Shown here: positions 11,613 through 23,046 of the stretch, in pieces
Position numbering within the stretch: the stretch's first letter is position 1
How the letters are laid out: the number at the start of each line of letters is the position of its first letter
Assembly: GCA_000310025.1 (NCBI GenBank)
Contig: FN649728.1
Coordinates: 5,303,326 to 5,367,325, forward strand
Direction: 5' to 3'
Length of the DNA: 64,000 nucleotides
Origin: Ectocarpus siliculosus
Lineage: Eukaryota > Sar > Phaeophyceae > Ectocarpales > Ectocarpaceae
Position numbers and translations under genes: made by a program
Notes under the pieces: model-generated
Told to the model about the DNA's origin: nothing
Databases searched by the model: none
Seen by the model: the letters and a program-made list of their open reading frames with translations, nothing else

Positions 11613-14070
11613 TCATGCTATATATACAAGGGCTCCGGACTTTGGGCGCAGAGGCGCCCTCGTCCTCAGTAGTAGGCTTAAAGGGAAGATGTGAAGGCTG
11701 TACACTGCATACCAAGGGCATGAAGCCGCAGGGTGACCGAATGAACGGTGTGAAGATGTTTGCGTTGTATTTGAGAAATGTGCCATTCCCGGTGTAACAT
11801 GAAGTCAACAGAGTCGCGTGTACGTGAATTTTTGTCTAGCTTCGCCCGGTGCGAACGAAAAAGAGATGTAAGCTACGGTCGCCTCTCTTTTATTGGGCCG
11901 GTAAGAACGAAGACGTGGAGCATTAGCATCTGAAACTGAAGAGTTTCGTACGCTGCACTCCACAGGGGCAGGAACCTAGGCTTGTCGTCCGGACTGTCAC
12001 GTGGAATACGCTACAACTGTGTCCTCGTCGAGGTTGTTGTTACGGTCGCAAGGGGCAAACTTGCCTTTACCGTCGCGCTTGTTAATGAGCTAAAGGTGAC
12101 CGCCGTCGTCGCAGTCGGGCCCGGGGCAAGGCCAGTTGGGGTCGCCCTTTTGTACAGGGCGGCGGGACTCTCCACTACGACTCTCTGACTGGGTGGACTT
12201 ACGCTTTGCTGGGGAGCGACGGGAGAGGGCGTTCATGTTGTGTTGCAGCTGAAGGTCGATGCGGGGATGAGAGGGGAGGATGTCGAAAATGAGAGTGACC
12301 GGGTGGGGCCGGTGGGGCTGGAGCACGTTTTCACGCTTTACAGACTAAATTCTGACTAACTTGGAGAGGAAATTCGGAACATTCGACGAAATGTGCACTC
12401 TTTCATTCACTCTGCACAGACTAAATTCTGACAAACTTCCAGCAAATATTCTAACTTCTGACTAACTTCCAGCAATTATTCCACGAAACGGTGTGGTATC
12501 ACGAAAAGTTTATCTCTCTTGTTTAACTGTATATATACGATATAGCGCAGTCTACAGCTGCACCTTCAATACAACAACAGCAGTACAACAACAGCAGTGT
12601 TCACAGTATTACAAGAAGACATATGCCTCCAACCTTGCAGCACTTGCAGCAATTGATGATGCCGTGAGATTTGCGTGCATGTTCAAGCTCAAAACAAAGC
12701 AAAAGTCAAGTCTAAAGTTGTGGCGCCACAACAACAATCAATCCACATTTGTCCAATCTTGCTTGCTACAGCTGTAGAATATGTGCATCTTGGAGGGTGT
12801 GTGTGGCATATACGTAGTACGTAACCATCCGCGCGGTGACAATACACGATGCACATACTCCAGTTCGCGTTGCTTACGCTAGATAGAGAAGAAGGCGACA
12901 GGATGCATGCATGCACTACTTACTGTACGTACAACGCATACCACATAGTGCGGACAGTCTGTCCATATCTATCTACAGATGAGACCATGCGGCAAAAAAA
13001 AGTCTGTGCTAGGTACTGCATGTTGCTTGTACTTCGAGTATGTATGTGTCATGATTTATGAGTTGACTTCGAGTATGTATGTGTCATGATTTATGAGTTG
13101 ACGTTCTCCAAAATCTCGTCCAATGAGCTGCGTGATTCTTTAGAGATCACAGTCCCTTGAAGTCCCTTTTGCGTAGACGTCCCCGGATGCAGGAGATTTA
13201 GCCATACTTCACGGTGCTGTAACTCGGCTTGCCCTTGGAGTCTAGAGCTCGCGACAGGGGCGCTGTGATCGTGAGAGTGGCACGCCCACGTCGGCGAAGA
13301 CGGTCGAAAAAAATGTTCAAACCCCATTTAAAAACAACTAAAACCGATTTACGGCACCGCAACCTCTAGCTCAATGACTGAAAAAAAAGTGGTTGCGTGC
13401 ATTCACCGTGCTGTAACTCTACTCGCCTTTGAAGATCGAGCTCGCGACAGGGGCGCTGTGATCCAGAGACTGGCCCGCTGCAGTGGGTAACAGCCGGCGA
13501 AAACAAAATTCTCAAGGCGACCGCGAACTGATGCACCGCAAAAAAACGTCTTGCTTTTAGAGTGCAAAAATGGTTGAACTGTTGCGTCTCAGCCTCCGAC
13601 ATAATTGTAGTTAAGTCTATACTCACAGGATGGTCGTCGTGACGTGATGAATTTCTTGCTATTAGTATGGGAAAAACAAAAATATATATAGATGGCTCGA
13701 TTTTTGTATTTCTACAGCAGTATGGACCAGACGCCGACTGTACATGGAAGTCGTACGAGTGTCGACTTAGTTGTGCTGTCACAGCATCTTCCACGCACTT
13801 CTGCCAGTGCTGGTTTGTTGATTGGAGTCTTGTAGGTCGAGATACAGCAGTGGGATTCTCGGGTTGTGGAGGCAAAAGTGAACCAGAGCAAAACATTTCA
13901 TGTATAGCTCGATTATTACAGTAGTATCCCGCTCAACCTTTTTTTTTTTGCGACATGTGGTTGCATATTTCTTTGCCACTGCCGAAAAAGACCGCTGGAT
14001 CTTTACGCAGTCCACCTTTCGCATTTATCATTTTACACCGAACGACGCAGGACGGGTCGACCTTCATCAT

Positions 14071-14109
<39 letters not shown>

Positions 14110-14881
14110 CTTCACATGAAAAACCGTTCTGATCTCTCTCTACCCAGTAACTTCATATGTCCGCTTACTTACTTGTGGATTGCCTGCTGGAAATTGTGGG
14201 AATCCCTTCATTCCGAGAGAGCCATAGGTCGGCATCCGGCCTTTTCTTTATTTGTATGCACTTTTCTTTCTGTGAAGTTTTGACGTTGCGCTTGCCGGCC
14301 TTCAAACTTCTTGTTGATAAGTCTCCGTGGTAACTTCTCCGCGCATGAGTCGTATGCAGTTGTTGTGACCTGCGCTTAGCCTTTCACGATGGGTATTTTA
14401 CCTCCCCGTCTTGCATTGATTGGTGAGTACCTGCGTTATACCTACGGAAGGACCGTTCCACGACGCAAACGTCGACGTCTCCGTTTTTTTTTTGTTCCCT
14501 CCGCACTCCTTCCTTGCGGCGGTTTTCACACCGACTTCGACCGTGGGGTGCAATTTCCTCTCTTCGTACCTTCCTCGTCGGCCTTCTCCATCGTTCGTTA
14601 TGTACATAATGTACACCTCGATTTTTCGGCTTTTCGATTCCGATAGAGACAAGACTACGGACTGACATTTCCCTTTCACCCCCGACGGGACCGCGCGCTC
14701 GTCGAGTGCGGAAATTCTTCACCACTTCCTTGCATCTCCCAACACCGTCCCTTCTTCCCGCCCCAACAAATCTCCTCCCCTTCTTCTTCTTCTTTCCTTC
14801 CTCCCGGACAATCACCACCATCCGTCCTGGATGTTGGCCCCCAGCCCCATTGGGGGGCGGGGGGCCAATCCTTAACCCTAG
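11613..14881 (+). mobile_element. Non-autonomous Helitron (rolling-circle transposon)
   Basis: The element starts with TC (11,613) after an A and ends with CTAG (14,878–14,881) before a T, the A|T target typical of Helitrons. A GC-rich hairpin (14,834–14,868: TTGGCCCCC arm, GGGGGGCCAA return arm) ends nine bases before CTAG. Segment B lacks the 3.27 kb: its sequence runs from about 44,886 straight into the TCGTTGGTATTGG that follows the element here, so an empty site is available. No Rep/helicase domain is visible. Inside are a 35-bp direct duplication (13,030–13,099), a repeated 70-bp motif (13,208–13,285 and 13,402–13,475), repeated ACTAAATTCTGAC motifs near 12,340–12,475 and a GTT run. The exact 5' end is less certain than the 3' end. 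Confidence 0.8.
14073..14109 (+). repeat. (TTG)n microsatellite inside the Helitron
   Basis: About twelve uninterrupted TTG/GTT triplets. Confidence 0.95.
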
Positions 14882-14884
14882 TTA

Positions 14885-15120
14885 GTGGTATCGTTGGTAT
14901 TGGTGTGTTGTTGAATGTTGGTGCTCTGGTGTTCTGGTATTGGTGTTGGTGTTGTTGGAGTTGGCGTTGAATGTTTGCGTTGGTGCTGCTGTTGGACGTT
15001 GCTGTCGGTGTGGTGTTGTTGTTGTTGTTGTTGTTGGTGTGTCGTTGCTTCTTGCTGTTGGTGTTGTTGTCGAATGTTGGTGTTGGTCTTGAACAGCTTG
15101 TTTCGATGTGCGAGTTGTTG
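14885..15120 (+). repeat. TTGGTG-rich low-complexity tract (segment A)
   Basis: Degenerate GTTGGT/GTTGTT repeats, with counterpart at 44,826–45,200 in segment B, where the tract is longer and includes an extra internal duplication of the GTGGAGATATC…AAAAAAT block. The frames it opens in both directions are by-products of the repeat. Confidence 0.85.
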
Positions 15121-15764
15121 GAGGGAGGTGTCTGATCAGCACCTCTCTGCTTCACCGCGGTATCACATTTATCTTTAGTCTTTAGAAGGCGGCATAGGGA
15201 GTGGATACGGCTCGAGTCCGAATCAAATGGTAGGTTTCCCGTCTCGAACTTCCTCTTCGTCGAGCCTCTCTGTTGCCTTTGTTTCTTTCGTGGTAAAGCG
15301 CAGGCACTGTGGACTGGACTTGGAGGCCGTCATAAACTGATTGTGGTTGGTTGTGATGAGATATTCTCATATCGCGGAGAGGTCTCCTATTTCCATTTGA
15401 CGCCAACTCTCGAACAATAGGTCTCCTATTTTCATTTGACGCCAACTCTTGAACAATCTGACGATTGGATAGATGCGGTGTTTCCAATTCACGATTTTTC
15501 TCTCCATGACGAGTGTAGATAGTTTATGATATAACTATGGAAGGTGTGAAATCTTTGTCTCATTCCATCCATCAGCAGTTATAACACAATGAAAATTGTG
15601 TCCATGTAGAGGGGTTATTCGTTCCACATCTTGATTGTCTTCATGTTTTGGCAATGAATCATAGAAGACCCGCTTTGCCTACGATAATTCCCCCGACCGA
15701 TAGCAACGAACTTTGCAAGGCCACAGCAGATAGATGATACCACCGCTTCACATGACATGTATTT

Positions 15765-15960
15765 ACAAGGTACCTTCATACAGCAGGCTATATTAAATAC
15801 TGAGCACAGCACATGCTTTTACAACGTACCTTCACACAGCAGGTTATTGTTTTCAAATGTGTTTACAACGTACCTTCATACGACTTCAGTACTACAGCAG
15901 ACTAACATTTACATGGTTTTACAACGTACCTTCATTCAGCAAGAAATTACTTTGCGTGCT
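15765..15960 (+). repeat. Dispersed TTTACAACGTACCTTCAT motif, four copies
   Basis: Four imperfect copies of TTTACAACGTACCTTCAT, three of them followed by a form of CAGCAG, lie 40–60 bp apart up to the chromovirus insertion point. Segment B has the same motif cluster at about 45,805–45,995. Function unknown. Confidence 0.7.
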
Positions 15961-15964
15961 ATTC

Positions 15965-17105
15965 GATTTTACGGGTTCCTTCCACCAGATCACTGTCCAC
16001 AAGGACACTATCCCCCTTACGGCCTTTGCGACCCCCACTCGTTTGTTCGAATGGCTCCGCATGCCGATTGTTGCTAGCCAATCCGCAGGCCACATTGTAA
16101 AAGTGATTAACGAAGGGGTCAAAGGACTCGATGGAGTCGGGGCATACCTCGATGACGTCGTTGTTCTTGACGAAGGCCCGCTGCAGCATGTCCGTAATAT
16201 GCCCACGCTCTTCGAACGGTTGAGAAAGTACTACCTCAAACTTTCTCCCTCGAAAGCCACCATCGGTACCACCAAGGCTGACTTCTTGGGGCACACCATA
16301 TCTTCGAAAGGTGTCCTCCCCAACGCCCGTAAAGTAGCCGCCCTGGCAGGTATGCCCATGCCTACGACCGTCAAGCAACTCAGGTCACTCATGGGTGGTC
16401 TGAGCTACTACCGACGTTTCCTCAGAGACATGGCCAAGCGTGTGAAGTCCATTACGCACTTGCTCAAAAAAGGTGTTCCCTTCGCTTGCACGAGCGACAT
16501 GGAAAAAACTGTTCGCAGCCTACTGGCTGAGCTCGCGAAACCGCCCATTTTAGTGTTTCCTGATTGGGACGCTATCGCGGACGGTACACGCCCTTTACGG
16601 CTTTGCTGTGACGCCAGCTCCGACGGTCTCGGCGCCGCGCTGGAGCAAGAGCAGAAAGACAGCTCGGTACGGCCGATCGTTTTCATCAGCAGAGCCACGC
16701 TCGACGCTGAACGCAACTGGACCGCTCTCGATCTCGAAGCAGGAGCCGTTGTATGGGCGATCAAGCGTCTCCGCGAATACCTTCGTGGCACACACTTCCG
16801 TGTCTATTCCGACAATAAGGCGCTGGAAAGTTTGTAAAAAATCAGCAAGCACAACCCTCGCGTCCAACGCTTGATTGAGTCCCTTGAAGCATACAGCTAC
16901 ACGTTGGAGTACCGACGAGGTGCCTCCAACGGCAATGCTGACATGCTGTCTCGTCTGCCGATTGAGCCTACTGCCGCAGACATCAACGGTAACAGTAGAT
17001 TTACGTCCCCAGAAGACGTTGGTGTGTATCTGATCCGAGCGACTGGTCACGCATCACCCGGACAAACCACGCCTGGCGTTGGTTTGGGTGGGCTGGCGCC
17101 CCGAG
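15965..17105 (+). pseudogene. Ty3/gypsy reverse transcriptase (partial) and RNase H
   Basis: The frame opens at F-H-Q-I (RT motif region 3), passes the catalytic Y-L-D-D (16,145–16,156) and the F-L-G-H block, then enters RNase H with its acidic residues in C-C-D-A-S-S-D-G, D-L-E-A-G-A and Y-S-D-N-K-A-L-E. A TAA at 16,835–16,837 interrupts the frame; beyond it the same frame resumes with the typical G-A-S-N-G-N-A-D-M-L-S-R-L-P end. The frame is lost near 17,105. Confidence 0.9.
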
Positions 17106-18279
17106 CGAGAACGCCGCTTTGGGTGGGCTACCCCTCACTTCCAATGATTTTGCGAATTTTCGCAAACACGGGCCTCGAATGAGGATTGACGACCTTGATG
17201 CTCCTGCAGGAGAATTCGTCGCTCGTGTTTTTCCGCACGTCAATGCCCGAGGACATTTGCGACACCTTGCGGACGATCGTGCATTGTCTTATACCGAACA
17301 CTCCGTATTTGCTGTGCCTGAGGTTATTCCGCTGCAACCCAGAAAAAACAGGGCGCTGTGCCGGCGCTCCGGTCTTCAGCTTCTCCTGTTGTGTCTCCGA
17401 TCAGACCATTGTATAGGGACACCGCCACGGTTTACGGACCGTCTGCGCGACCCCACACGGACGGATACAGCCGCATTTGCGCTCCTTATCCACGACACAC
17501 AGACCGCCGACGATAACTCTCGGTTGCCCCCTGTCGTGTCTCCTGCGACAGCAACTGTCGACGCCGGCTCCCACTCTGATCGTCTTGATCCGTCGGAACT
17601 GATCTCTACTCGTACGCGTCGCAGAACCGCCGCTGCTGCGGGTCAGCCTCAACCCGATGTAAACTACGGTTTCGGTCCTGATTTGTCGACCCCCCCACAC
17701 GCTCCGCGTGCAGCTGCCGCTGCAGGCGCTTCTCGTCGTCAAACACGAGTGACGCCACCTGACACCACGCCTGAGCCTGCTGTCGAACCTGTCCCAACGG
17801 TGCCCATAGCACCGCTGGAGACGGCTACCGACGCCCCTACGGGTCCTCTGTTGGGTTTGTCACAACCGGCTGCTGCAGCTGGTAAGGCAACGCCCGCAGT
17901 GGATTCCATGGTCCTCAATCCTGGAGAGTCAGAATTCCGTGAGTCCGTCGAACGCTACACGCGTGCCGATTGGGCGCGGGAACAGCAGAAAGAGCCGGTG
18001 TGTGAAGCCACCATCCGCTACATTCTCCTCAAACGCCCTGAGAGTCTACCTGCCGATTTCTTTGCCAGAGTGTCACGTCACTCCAGGCATAGACCATCGT
18101 TGGAGGATATTCGAGACCTTGCAGATAAAGGACGCCTTGTCACTTACGAGGGCCTTTGCCTCTTTGTACGAAAGCACACCAAGCCCCCGGTCTCTTCTGA
18201 CCGTCCCGGAGGACGAGCTGCACGTCTGTTGAGTGACGAACCCACTCGTACTTACGTGCCCATGTTAATGCGACCTTGA
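17106..18279 (+). pseudogene. Linker between RNase H and integrase of the chromovirus
   Basis: A single open frame of low-complexity Ala/Pro/Thr-rich sequence followed by a charged segment ending V-P-M-L-M-R-P and a TGA at 18,277–18,279. It resembles no enzyme domain; position identifies it as the pol linker and the region ahead of the integrase zinc domain. Confidence 0.6.
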
Positions 18280-19157
18280 GTCATGCAAGCTTGTCATGCC
18301 AACGCCCTCTACCACCTTGGTACCGCTCGCACGCTTAGCTTGCTTGATAGATTTTACTGGTGGATTGGGATGAGTATCAGTACTCGTTGGTGGATTCGGC
18401 GATGTTTGAAATGTCAGGCCCGCAAAACTGCGCGCCAGACTATTCGCTGGCCGATTCTCACGATCCCTCTGCCTTCGGCACCAGGGGTCGCGATTAGCGT
18501 CGACTATTTTGGTCCGCTTCCCACAACTCCGCGAGGTTTCTCGTATATTTTGCTATTCACTGACCGTTTTAGTCGGAGAGCCAATATGTACGCAGTGACT
18601 GACGCCGAGTTCACAGTTGAAGATACAGCTGACGTCCTTGTCAATGAATATATGCCTGTTTGGGGATGCCCCCTCAGCATTCTTTCTGACAACGGATTGC
18701 AGTTTTGCTCTAGACTTTCGGGTGCCATCCTAAAATTGCTACGCGTCCGAAAAATTACGACGAGCGCGTACCACCCTAGCGGAAACGGAGGAGTTGAGCG
18801 CGTGAACCATACCATGGCCCAGATGCTGGCTATAGTTGTGAACGAGCGACAAGATGATTGGGACGTTCATCTCCCTCATGTTGAATTTTATACACCAACT
18901 CCGTTGGCGCTGCCACAGGATTGGCGCCCAATGAGGTGCATATGGCGCGCCTTCCCAGGTTTCCACTGACGTCTTTGACAACATTTACGCTCGTGGTCAC
19001 CAATCGCTTGCCCGCGATCAGCTCGAGTATTGCAACCTTGCCGCCTATCGGCAACGGCGCTCCTATGAGCTAGTGCGTGAACAACACGCACTCACAGTTT
19101 CCCGTATGGAAAGACGGAACTCGAAACTGCCTGATACCTTACACAAACTACCCGTTT
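18280..19157 (+). pseudogene. Chromovirus integrase core, frameshifted
   Basis: The HHCC zinc domain (C-H…Y-H-L-G, then C-L-K-C) is followed by the DDE catalytic core: S-V-D-Y-F-G-P, L-S-D-N-G-L-Q-F and G-N-G-G-V-E-R-V-N. The frame is lost at about 18,890 and changes again near 18,968, after which R-G-H-Q-S-L-A-R-D and related integrase C-terminal residues are readable. Coding stops at the border of the nested transposon, after L-H-K-L-P-V. Confidence 0.9.
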
Positions 19158-20715
19158 GTTGTTTTTCTTTCGAGTTGCTTCATCATTATCGGTTTTCTAG
19201 ATCACCAAGGGTGGACAGAGAGAGAAAGAAGGGGGTAAGAACCGGCGCTAGCAACACCCCAGCCTTGCGCCTGATTCCTCCTCCAAAACCTGTCTCTCTC
19301 TCTCACTCTGCTCGCAAGTCAGCTAATGTATCCAGCCGGGGAAATCCGACTACTGCTACTGCACGCAGGAGTCTGGAATGACCAAGTCCCCAAATGGTAC
19401 TCGACCATTCAACTACATCCAACACCGAGGTCTACCCCAGACCGCCGCCCACGTGCAGTCAACTCTTCGTTCCCCATATCGTCCCTTCCCCCGGCTGTCT
19501 CATTTGTGACCTACTCCCATTCGTCAGTTTTTCGCGACACACGCCGCGAGTCTTCCAAATTGTTCTGAGCGTACTGCTTGTATACGTCTGATGACCATTT
19601 TCCTTCCCTCTGAATAACTCGCTCAGAAATGTCGCCTCCTGAAGCCAAGGCTGTAGCCCCCCCCGATACGCAATGAATGCAATCTGTAGAGACGGGGGTC
19701 TCGTCCAGACTCAGTGACCACGTCTCTCAACGCACTCAGTGCTCTGCTGTACTTCACTACGCTTACCTCCCCTCCCTTCTCGCGGAATGACGATAACGGT
19801 GCGGAGTCGGGCAACGTCGCATGACACGATAAAAGCTCCACAACAAGAGCGACTGCCCCGCCGCTCGCTCTTACACCCGACGGCGGTCCCCTAACGTGAT
19901 CCCGCGTGCGTACACGAATGTTGCCTCTCTCATCCTGATCGCCCTTATGTCCTCGGAACCGCAACTCTAGCCGGTCTGCCTTGCGGTAGTTGCGGAAGTT
20001 GAGTTGCTCATTGCCAGAAAACAAGGCTACGTCGGCCCGCGTGAGACAGTGAGACGCGTGTGTTACCCCAGCGTTGTTTTCAAAGATCTCGTCGGAGCGG
20101 GTAATGAAAAAGAAACTGAGACCCAAACACAGCCACATGACCCGACCGCCTGCTCCCCAACTTGGGATCCTGCCTTCCCCGTCACGCAGCATGCGCCAGG
20201 ATACAGGTAGGCGCTCACGACGCGTGGTGCCCATAGCCAAGTGGTTCCGGGCGATGCCCCGCAACGCACACTTCAGCAACGGCGACGAGATGTCCAGCTC
20301 GACAGATGCTTCTACTCTGTGGTGGAACTGCACCGCTGCAAGCTTCCCTGATATCGTACTAGCGGAGTTGTTTCCTATCTCAAAACACCATGCGTAAAAA
20401 TCGATCAGTTCCCATACTCTGCGGTCATCTGAAACACCCGGGGGGGGAAACCGCGTCTCCAGCTCGAAGAAAAGACACTACTTCCTGTGGCCACCTGTCT
20501 GTGTTGGCCAGTGCCTCAATCCTTCGGCGTGCACACGTACTCGGAGGCCCTCTCTCGCGCTCACGAGCGCAACAATCGACGACTACGGCACACGTGTGCT
20601 CTCTCCATTGGTGTCCAAAGGTTCGGCGGGCACGCAAATGCGCTCCACATGTATGTGGCCCCGGTTTTCCAACAATGATTGCGTTCCAACTCTTACGTTA
20701 CAACAACAAACGTAA
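19158..20715 (-). mobile_element. Nested Crypton-like tyrosine-recombinase DNA transposon
   Basis: A 1.56-kb insertion inside the chromovirus integrase, flanked by GTTT on each side (19,154–19,157 and 20,716–20,719). Removing the insertion plus one GTTT rejoins L-P-V with Y-S-V-F in one frame. It carries one recognisable gene, a minus-strand tyrosine recombinase, and no RT or RNase H, which fits Cryptons better than DIRS or Ngaro elements. CGTTTGTTGTT (19,153–19,163) is mirrored by AACAACAAACG (20,702–20,712) at the other end. Confidence 0.75.
19540..20637 (-). pseudogene. Tyrosine recombinase of the nested element
   Basis: The core frame runs on the minus strand from about 20,438 to 19,665. 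It contains a SAM-like core-binding domain (F-Y-A-W-C, then G-K-L-A-A-V and G-I-A-R-N-H), the first catalytic Arg in F-F-I-T-R-S-D-E, and the H-x-x-R box as H-S-L-R-I-G-G (19,679–19,668 for HSLR). After the C8 run at 19,657–19,664 the expected continuation A-L-A-S-G-G-D and the nucleophile Tyr in S-D-V-Y-K-Q-Y (codon 19,580–19,582) lie in another frame. A second 8-base run at 20,440–20,447 separates the N-terminal frame from the core. Both breaks are single-base homopolymer shifts, so recent inactivation or a sequencing error is possible. Confidence 0.8.
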
Positions 20716-21759
20716 GTTTATTCCGTCTTCGACAACAAACTTAGCTTTTACGCTACCGGTGGTTGGGTGTGGGTCTACAACCATTTGGCTACCATCCGCC
20801 AAGGTGCCAACCTCACTTCCGAGGCCCGCGCAGACGCTGACTCCCATGTACTCAAGAAGAAGCTGTCCTTGAATTGGACAGGTCCTTTTAAAATCCTCGC
20901 AGTCGGTCCTTGCAACAAGGCTCCCGATGGCAGCCCGGTGGCTGACAAGCTCCTGTACTTGAATCTTTCCTCCGATATGCCCGGAGTGGATGCCAAGCGC
21001 CGAGCTTCTGTCGCTCGTTGCAAACCGTGTGCGAACCCACACGAAAGTGACGACATGCCTCGGTTCTTGCCTGCAGGTCTCACGCAGTATGTTCTCAACA
21101 ACTACACGACGAAGTCTCCACCGTACCATGTTACCGCGGACGATGTTTCGGCGCCTATCCGCAGGCTCGAGGTTGAGAAAATCACGGGACACCAGTCGGT
21201 CCGAGGACGTGGCGGCGTCATCGCAGTCATGTACGAGACCCACTGGAAAGGTCTTATGCGCCCCTCGTGGGAACGAGAAATGGACCTCCAACACTCCCGA
21301 AAACAGATTCTTCTGTATTGGGCTGGTACGCCCGACCAACACCGGCAGACTAACCGTCTGTATCGTCGCATGCTCATTGGCGAAGCGGAACGTGAACTGT
21401 CTCGCATCAAAGGTCAGCGGTCCTCGTCGCCTGGGTACGCATATGTTCCCCGCGATGTTTGGGCCCGCCGTTTTCGCAACACCGTGCTGCCTGTTGGTGC
21501 ACACTTCTGGTACAAGGCTCAAGACGCTCTATGGTGGCTAAGGAAAATCTCCGGACGTACTCCAACTACAAACGTCTTCTTCGTTCGCTTCCTGAATGAC
21601 CCTGGACCTGTCAAGATCACCCTCTGTCCTTCGCGCTACACGACAGCTTTGGGAGCTGTTTGTGGTTCTTGGTGCCTTCAGCTGCACCGAAGTAGTCCCT
21701 TCATGCGAGGTATCTTGCGCAATGTAGACGAATCGCGTGGTACGGCTATAGATGCCTGA
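20716..21759 (+). pseudogene. Chromovirus integrase C-terminus: GPF box and chromodomain
   Basis: Coding resumes at Y-S-V-F directly after the nested element and stays open to the stop at 21,757–21,759. It includes G-G-W-V-W-V-Y-N, the GPY/F box as N-W-T-G-P-F-K-I-L, and a chromodomain with E-V-E-K-I-T-G-H, V-R-G-R-G-G and P-S-W-E-R-E-M-D-L. About 140 further residues of unknown role follow. In chromoviruses the chromodomain directs insertion to particular chromatin. Confidence 0.9.
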
Positions 21760-23046
21760 TAGGACTGTATGTGTATATGTTTGTGTTTATGTATGTTTGT
21801 CTGTATGATTCTAGCTCGCCCTCTCGATATATTTTTGAGACTGGCTCTTGCTTTTGTGTTGCGTAGTTTCTCGCCCCGTTTGTCCTTTCTCGGTCGGTTG
21901 TCGAAAGTTCCTAGTTTTCAATGCGACCTAGGTTCGTCATTAGTTGCGGTGACACCCAAATTTGGAGCATTGTTTAATTCCCCCCCCCTATGGTTTGCTT
22001 TGCATATTTTATGTTCCAACGTTCCGCCAGTGCTTCTATTGCATGCCACGGCCAACGTGTTCCATCTTGCTACTTTCTTTAGCATTTTTCTTCATGCAAT
22101 TGGCCTTGACGTACAGACAGGATTGTTTTTTCACGCGCCCACCCCGATCGCAAGCACGTTGTATCGTGACATGCGAACGTTTGTTTTTGGCGTTGGTTTC
22201 TGTCCTTTTGTTTAGCAGTTGTTTGCGTTCCCCGGAAACCCCCTTTTGCCATGCTTATCTCGATTTTGGTCGACCCCTAACGGTTGTCCATGTCGTTTAA
22301 TCCTTTGCAGGCTCGGTTTTCGTTTCTTATTCTCTATGTTTACATTTCAGCACTCGATCGCATCGCACCCCCCCTTCCCGTAAGTTTCTGGCTTACTTGA
22401 TTGAGTATTCGATCGGTTCATTCGTGCGAGATCGTTTGTGATTTTCTCTTCCCATTTTCGTTACTTCGTGTTACAATATGGTCTTTTCGGTTCGGATGTT
22501 TTGGTTATTTTTCGCACCCATGTGCCTTTTCCGATTTTATCCGCCGAGTTTGCCGCCCCCGGCTTCTTTGTTTTCTTCTTTCTTGGTTCCATTTCTTTGG
22601 TTTGGTTAACGGAGAGGTGCGGGTGAGGGTTGTGAGTTGTCGCATCTTCGATCCATACCGCAATCCTCTTGATAGACTAGAGTCCCTCCGAGGTTTGCTT
22701 CTATATCTGCATCTACGACCACTCAGGGTGGGCTATTATTATGGTATTTAGAGGTAGACATGTGACCGTGGTTGATCATGGTTATTTGGCGCCGTCGGAT
22801 GCTAAGACGTGACATCATGCTAGATCAGGGCTTTATGCCGAGACATGTGCCCTACTGTTCAGTGTGTGCGTACAGACGATCTATGATCGTGTGTGCGCGG
22901 GATATTGTGAGTTGGCTTGGAAAGCGTTAATCAAGAGAAAGAGAACAACGGAAGGCAACAACAACGTGCTACTGTGGTCGGACAAGAGAGTTCCACACAG
23001 ATCAAAGGTGATTGATTCTGAAGGAAGGGGTCAAATACCATTACAT
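21760..23046 (+). other. 3' untranslated region of the chromovirus, possible LTR remnant
   Basis: A T-rich, non-coding 1.29 kb between the pol stop and the right insertion border. A purine-rich stretch lies near 23,019–23,031. No second copy exists in the window, so no LTR boundaries can be set. Confidence 0.5.

Larger units (their letters stand above)
15965..23046 (+). mobile_element. Degenerate 5'-truncated Ty3/gypsy chromovirus insertion
   Basis: Pol order is RT (second half), RNase H, linker, integrase, GPF box, chromodomain, the chromovirus arrangement. The inserted DNA begins inside RT; there is no 5' LTR, gag, protease or RT fingers. Segment B shows the uninterrupted site: B sequence near 46,005–46,015 matches the left flank joined to the right flank. 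TATTC occurs at both borders (15,960–15,964 and 23,047–23,051), a possible 5-bp target duplication. The reading frame is broken by in-frame stops at 16,835 and 18,277, frameshifts near 17,105, 18,890 and 18,968, and a nested transposon. No LTR pair could be defined. Confidence 0.88.

Noticed and set aside
14384-14821. A 145-residue basic minus-strand frame inside the Helitron
   Set aside because: Lys/Arg-rich composition comes from CTTCTT-type pyrimidine repeats; no family resemblance.
16835-18279. Reading the TAA and TGA in the pol frame as programmed recoding
   Set aside because: Additional frameshifts, the missing 5' end and a nested transposon show ordinary decay, so recoding is unnecessary.
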